Source: PFL42 sp964492235 (GTDB lineage Bacteria; Chloroflexota; Anaerolineae; Anaerolineales; E44-bin32). From it: a stretch of DNA of 7,394 bases. A program made the position numbers and the translations under genes. The notes beneath the pieces are model-generated. The model saw only the letters and a list, made by a program, of their open reading frames with translations, had not been told where the DNA came from and did no database searches. Location of the stretch: positions 1-7,394 of the forward strand of contig CAZBJQ010000132.1 of NCBI GenBank assembly GCA_964492235.1, given 5' to 3'. Positions 5,603 to 7,394 of the stretch are shown here, piece after piece. Every line of letters begins with the position of its first letter. Position 1 is the stretch's first letter.

Positions 5603-6226
5603 TCACTTCGCCAGGTGGTTCGAGATGGCGTCGACCGCGCCTAGCGGCAGCAGCAGCCGTTGGTAGCCGAGCAGGTCCCGGACGTTCAAATAGGAGGCAC
5701 GCAATGTCTTGGCCGTCGGCAGATTGCGCACGCTGCGCTCCACGGCCTCGTCGTGTTCCGGCAGCACGATCAGTACGCTGGATGCGCCGACCAGCCGATT
5801 GAGGGCGGCCGCCATCTCCTTGGTCTTCGGCTGATCGAGGCGCAGTTCCTCCAGCACCACGATCTGGGCTTCCCTGGCTTTGACGGACAGGGCCGAGCGC
5901 AAGGCGGCCCGCCGCATTTTGCGCGGCATCGATTGGCTGAAGTCGCGCGGGCGCGGCGTGTGGGCCTTCCCGCCCTTGGCCCAGTTCGGGGCGCGGATCG
6001 AGCCCTGCCGGGCGCGGCCGGTCCCCTTCTGGCGCCAGGGCTTGCGGCCGCCGCCGGCAACCTCGGCGCGGGTCTTGGTCTTGCGGGTCCCAAGCCGGGC
6101 GTTGGCCAACTGGCGCACCAGCGCCTGGTGCATCAGCTCCCGCTTGATCGGGGCTTCGAAGATCGCCGGGGGCAGATCCACCGTGCGCACCTTCTCACCC
6201 TGCATGTTGACGACATCTACCTTCAT
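5603..6226 (-). CDS. rplD: 50S ribosomal protein L4
   Basis: The 207-residue product has the L4 layout. A globular N-terminus (MKVDVVNMQGEKV) is followed by the basic loop at about 45-92, containing GGGRKPWRQKGTGRARQGS and RAPNWAKGG, which forms part of the exit-tunnel constriction with L22. The C-terminal alpha/beta domain follows (VVLEELRLDQPKTKEMAAAL, then the NVRDLLGYQRLLL segment). In E. coli, L4 is also the feedback repressor of the S10 operon. Whether it does so here is unknown, but the structured spacer upstream of rplC makes the question relevant. A GGAG lies 10 nt before the ATG. The stop is TGA, 10 nt before rplW. The length is close to the usual 200-210 residues. Confidence 0.97.
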   Translation of the reverse strand: MKVDVVNMQGEKVRTVDLPPAIFEAPIKRELMHQALVRQLANARLGTRKTKTRAEVAGGGRKPWRQKGTGRARQGSIRAPNWAKGGKAHTPRPRDFSQSMPRKMRRAALRSALSVKAREAQIVVLEELRLDQPKTKEMAAALNRLVGASSVLIVLPEHDEAVERSVRNLPTAKTLRASYLNVRDLLGYQRLLLPLGAVDAISNHLAK

Positions 6227-6247
6227 GGTCCACTCGCTCCAACAGTC

Positions 6248-6877
6248 CTATTGCTTCCGGGCGGCCTTGATGACCACCAGGCCTCCCCGCGGCCCGGGGA
6301 TGCTGCCGTTGACGCCCAGCAGGTTGCGTTCGGCATCCACCCATTCCACACGCAAGTTCTGGGAGGTGACCCGCATCGAGCCCATATGACCTGGCCCACG
6401 CGAGCCCTTGTAGACCCGACCGGGCGTAGTGGTCGAGCTGCGCGAGCCCGGGGCGCGCTGGCGGTCCGACTGACCATGGGTCTTCGGACCCCCACGGAAG
6501 CCGTAGCGCTTGACGCCGCCCTGGAACCCCTTGCCCTTGCTGACGGCGACGACATCCACGCGCTCGCCCACCGCGAATACGTCCACAGTGACCTGATCGC
6601 CTTCTCGGATCTGCTCATCCTGCTGGATGCGGAATTCGCGCAGATGCCGCAACGGCGGCAGGCTGTGCTTCTTGAGGTGACCCAGCTCGCCACCGGGCAT
6701 GCGCCGAGGCTTGGCCTCACCGAATCCGAGCTGGATGGCCCGGTAGCCGTCCTTCTCCGGCAGGCGGATCTGGGTGACATAGCAAGGCCCAGCTTCGATC
6801 AGCGTCACCGGCCGGGCGGCACCCGACGCGTCGAAGATCTGGGTCATACCGACTTTCTTGCCAATCAGCCCTTTCAT
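6248..6877 (-). CDS. rplC: 50S ribosomal protein L3
   Basis: The product is 209 residues, the same length as E. coli L3, and starts MKGLIGKKVGMTQIF, the family N-terminus. The signature SKGKGFQGGVKRYGFRGG lies at about 113-130, followed by the central extension (about 140-168) that reaches toward the peptidyl-transferase centre, and VDAERNLLGVNGSIPG near the end. L3 binds 23S rRNA domain VI and is an early 50S assembly protein. At position 150, where E. coli L3 carries the methylated glutamine of its GQNQTPG motif, this protein has SSTTTPG, so the PrmB-type modification is not expected. A clear AAGGAG precedes the ATG by 7 nt. The stop is TAG and rplD follows after 21 nt. Confidence 0.98.
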   Translation of the reverse strand: MKGLIGKKVGMTQIFDASGAARPVTLIEAGPCYVTQIRLPEKDGYRAIQLGFGEAKPRRMPGGELGHLKKHSLPPLRHLREFRIQQDEQIREGDQVTVDVFAVGERVDVVAVSKGKGFQGGVKRYGFRGGPKTHGQSDRQRAPGSRSSTTTPGRVYKGSRGPGHMGSMRVTSQNLRVEWVDAERNLLGVNGSIPGPRGGLVVIKAARKQ

Positions 6878-7024
6878 ACCTTGTCTCCTTGGTCGTTCTT
6901 GTCGGGACTGTCAGCCTGGGCCAGGCTGCATCATCCCCGGACGCAGGGCGGTCCGTCAGCCAGCCGGCGGAGTTGCCTCCCCACCCTCTGGCAGGCGCTT
7001 ACCCTGCCTCGTACGCAAGGTCTG
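6878..7024 (-). promoter_or_regulatory. rpsJ-rplC spacer with several small hairpins (possible leader RNA)
   Basis: This is by far the longest gap in the window, at 147 nt. On the transcript strand it holds four short potential hairpins: 7007-7020 (5 bp with one G-U, CGUA loop), 6990-7008 (6-bp GGCAGG/CCTGCC, 7-nt loop), 6969-6980 (GGAG/CTCC closed by a GCAA tetraloop of the GNRA type) and 6912-6928 (8-bp near-perfect palindrome, about 7 bp with a 3-nt loop). The first element, ACCTTG at 7016-7021, is exactly complementary to CAAGGT at 6878-6883, immediately before the rplC ATG. Its CCTTG part can also pair with CAAGG in the rplC Shine-Dalgarno. I see no convincing -10/-35 pair and no U-tract terminator. 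A regulatory role is inference; the pairings are read directly from the sequence. Confidence 0.4.
6885..6890 (-). promoter_or_regulatory. Shine-Dalgarno of rplC
   Basis: The transcript strand reads AAGGAG, 7 nt before the rplC ATG. It is a strong ribosome-binding site and supports the chosen L3 start. Its CAAGG core could be masked by CCTTG at the start of the spacer. Confidence 0.75.
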
Positions 7025-7333
7025 CTAAATCTTGATCTCGATGTCCACACCCGCCGGCAAGTTCAGCCGCATCAGCGTATCGATGGTCTTCGAGTCCGGC
7101 TCCATCACATCGATCAGCCGTTTGTGGGTGCGGATCTCGAAGTGCTCATGGCTGTCCTTGTCGATGAAGGTTGATCGACGTACGGTGAAGCGCTCGATGC
7201 GAGTGGGCAGGGGCACCGGCCCCACCACCTTGGCACCAGTTCGCTCCGCCGTCTCCACGATCCGTTGCGCAGATTGATCGAGGACGCGGTGGTCGTAGGC
7301 CTTCAGCCGGATGCGGATCTTCTGTTTTGCCAT
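7025..7333 (-). CDS. rpsJ: 30S ribosomal protein S10
   Basis: The 102-residue product has the normal S10 length and begins MAKQKIRIRLKAYDHRVLDQ, the standard S10 N-terminus. The family-typical stretch around residues 37-50 (VGPVPLPTRIERFTV) is followed by the extended loop (about 46-67) that reaches into the 30S head, and the protein ends DIEIKI. S10 sits in the 30S head near S3 and S14. In other bacteria it also acts as NusE, pairing with NusB in rRNA antitermination. The ATG is 7 nt after the tuf stop, with AGGTG as a modest Shine-Dalgarno. The stop is TAG. The gene is followed by an unusually long 147-nt gap before rplC. Identity is certain from sequence and position. Confidence 0.98.
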   Translation of the reverse strand: MAKQKIRIRLKAYDHRVLDQSAQRIVETAERTGAKVVGPVPLPTRIERFTVRRSTFIDKDSHEHFEIRTHKRLIDVMEPDSKTIDTLMRLNLPAGVDIEIKI

Positions 7334-7340
7334 GCAGCAC

Positions 7341-7394
7341 CTATTCCAGGATCTCTGTGATCACGCCGGCGCCGACCGTCAGGCCGCCTTCGCG
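7341..7394 (-). CDS. tuf: Elongation factor Tu, C-terminal end (partial)
   Basis: Only the last 17 codons and a TAG stop are inside the window. They read REGGLTVGAGVITEILE, which matches the conserved EF-Tu C-terminus (usually REGGRTVGAGVVTxIxx) in the last beta-barrel domain. EF-Tu is the cytoplasmic GTPase that carries aminoacyl-tRNA to the ribosomal A site. The usual arginine after the GG pair is leucine here, a substitution I believe occurs in some lineages. The stop lies only 7 nt before the rpsJ start, and the stop itself opens the short TAGGTG purine stretch that may serve as the rpsJ ribosome-binding site. A str-type block ending in tuf therefore probably continues into the S10 operon. 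The GTPase domain is off the window, so intactness cannot be judged. Confidence 0.9.
   Translation of the reverse strand, partial: REGGLTVGAGVITEILE

Noticed and set aside
6878..7024. Internal promoter or rho-independent terminator in the rpsJ-rplC gap
   Set aside because: No AT-rich -10 element with a matching -35 is visible, and none of the hairpins is followed by a U-tract.
5660..7174. 504-codon open frame on the plus strand
   Set aside because: It runs antisense through rplD, rplC and part of rpsJ. Long antisense frames are expected opposite GC-rich genes, and the translation shows no recognisable domain.
1..7394. CRISPR array, tRNA/rRNA gene, insertion sequence, toxin or defence system
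   Set aside because: No direct repeats with spacers, no cloverleaf-like RNA gene and no transposase-like frame are seen. The window is fully accounted for by housekeeping genes in canonical order.

Overview
The window is a compact, GC-rich bacterial ribosomal-protein cluster (the S10 operon running into the spc operon). Every gene lies on the minus strand, so transcription runs from the high coordinates to position 1. The order along the transcript is tuf (3' end only), rpsJ, rplC, rplD, rplW, rplB, rpsS, rplV, rpsC, rplP, rpmC, rpsQ, rplN, rplX, rplE, rpsZ (zinc-type S14), rpsH and rplF (5' end only). That is 16 complete and 2 partial genes in the canonical bacterial order, with no insertion, loss, pseudogene, mobile element, RNA gene or CRISPR array. 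The long plus-strand reading frames are antisense shadows of these genes.

Organism: the high GC, EF-Tu directly upstream of S10, the four-cysteine S14, the four-cysteine C-terminus of L24 and the alanine/acid-rich S17 tail suggest a bacterium outside the Proteobacteria. An uncultured Chloroflexota (Anaerolineae-like) lineage is my best guess. It rests on general resemblance, not on a tree or a search.

Layout: positions 7341-7394 hold the EF-Tu C-terminus. Positions 4126-7333 hold S10, L3, L4, L23, L2 and S19. Positions 2382-4116 hold L22, S3, L16 and L29. Positions 149-2385 hold S17, L14, L24, L5, S14 and S8. Position 115 to the window edge holds the start of L6. Gaps are mostly 1 to 40 nt. 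Three junctions overlap by 1-4 nt (rplW/rplB, rpmC/rpsQ, rpsQ/rplN), which suggests translational coupling. The one long gap is the 147-nt rpsJ-rplC spacer, which can form several small hairpins. No promoter or rho-independent terminator is evident, so this looks like the middle of one long transcript.

The products assemble the 30S head and platform (S3, S10, S14, S19, S8, S17), the peptidyl-transferase region (L2, L3, L16) and the exit tunnel (L4, L22, L23, L29, L24). EF-Tu delivers aminoacyl-tRNA to the finished ribosome. I see no new biological system. The points worth a second look are the dominance of TAG among the stop codons (11 of 17), the structured rpsJ-rplC spacer, and modest protein variants in S17, L24 and L3.
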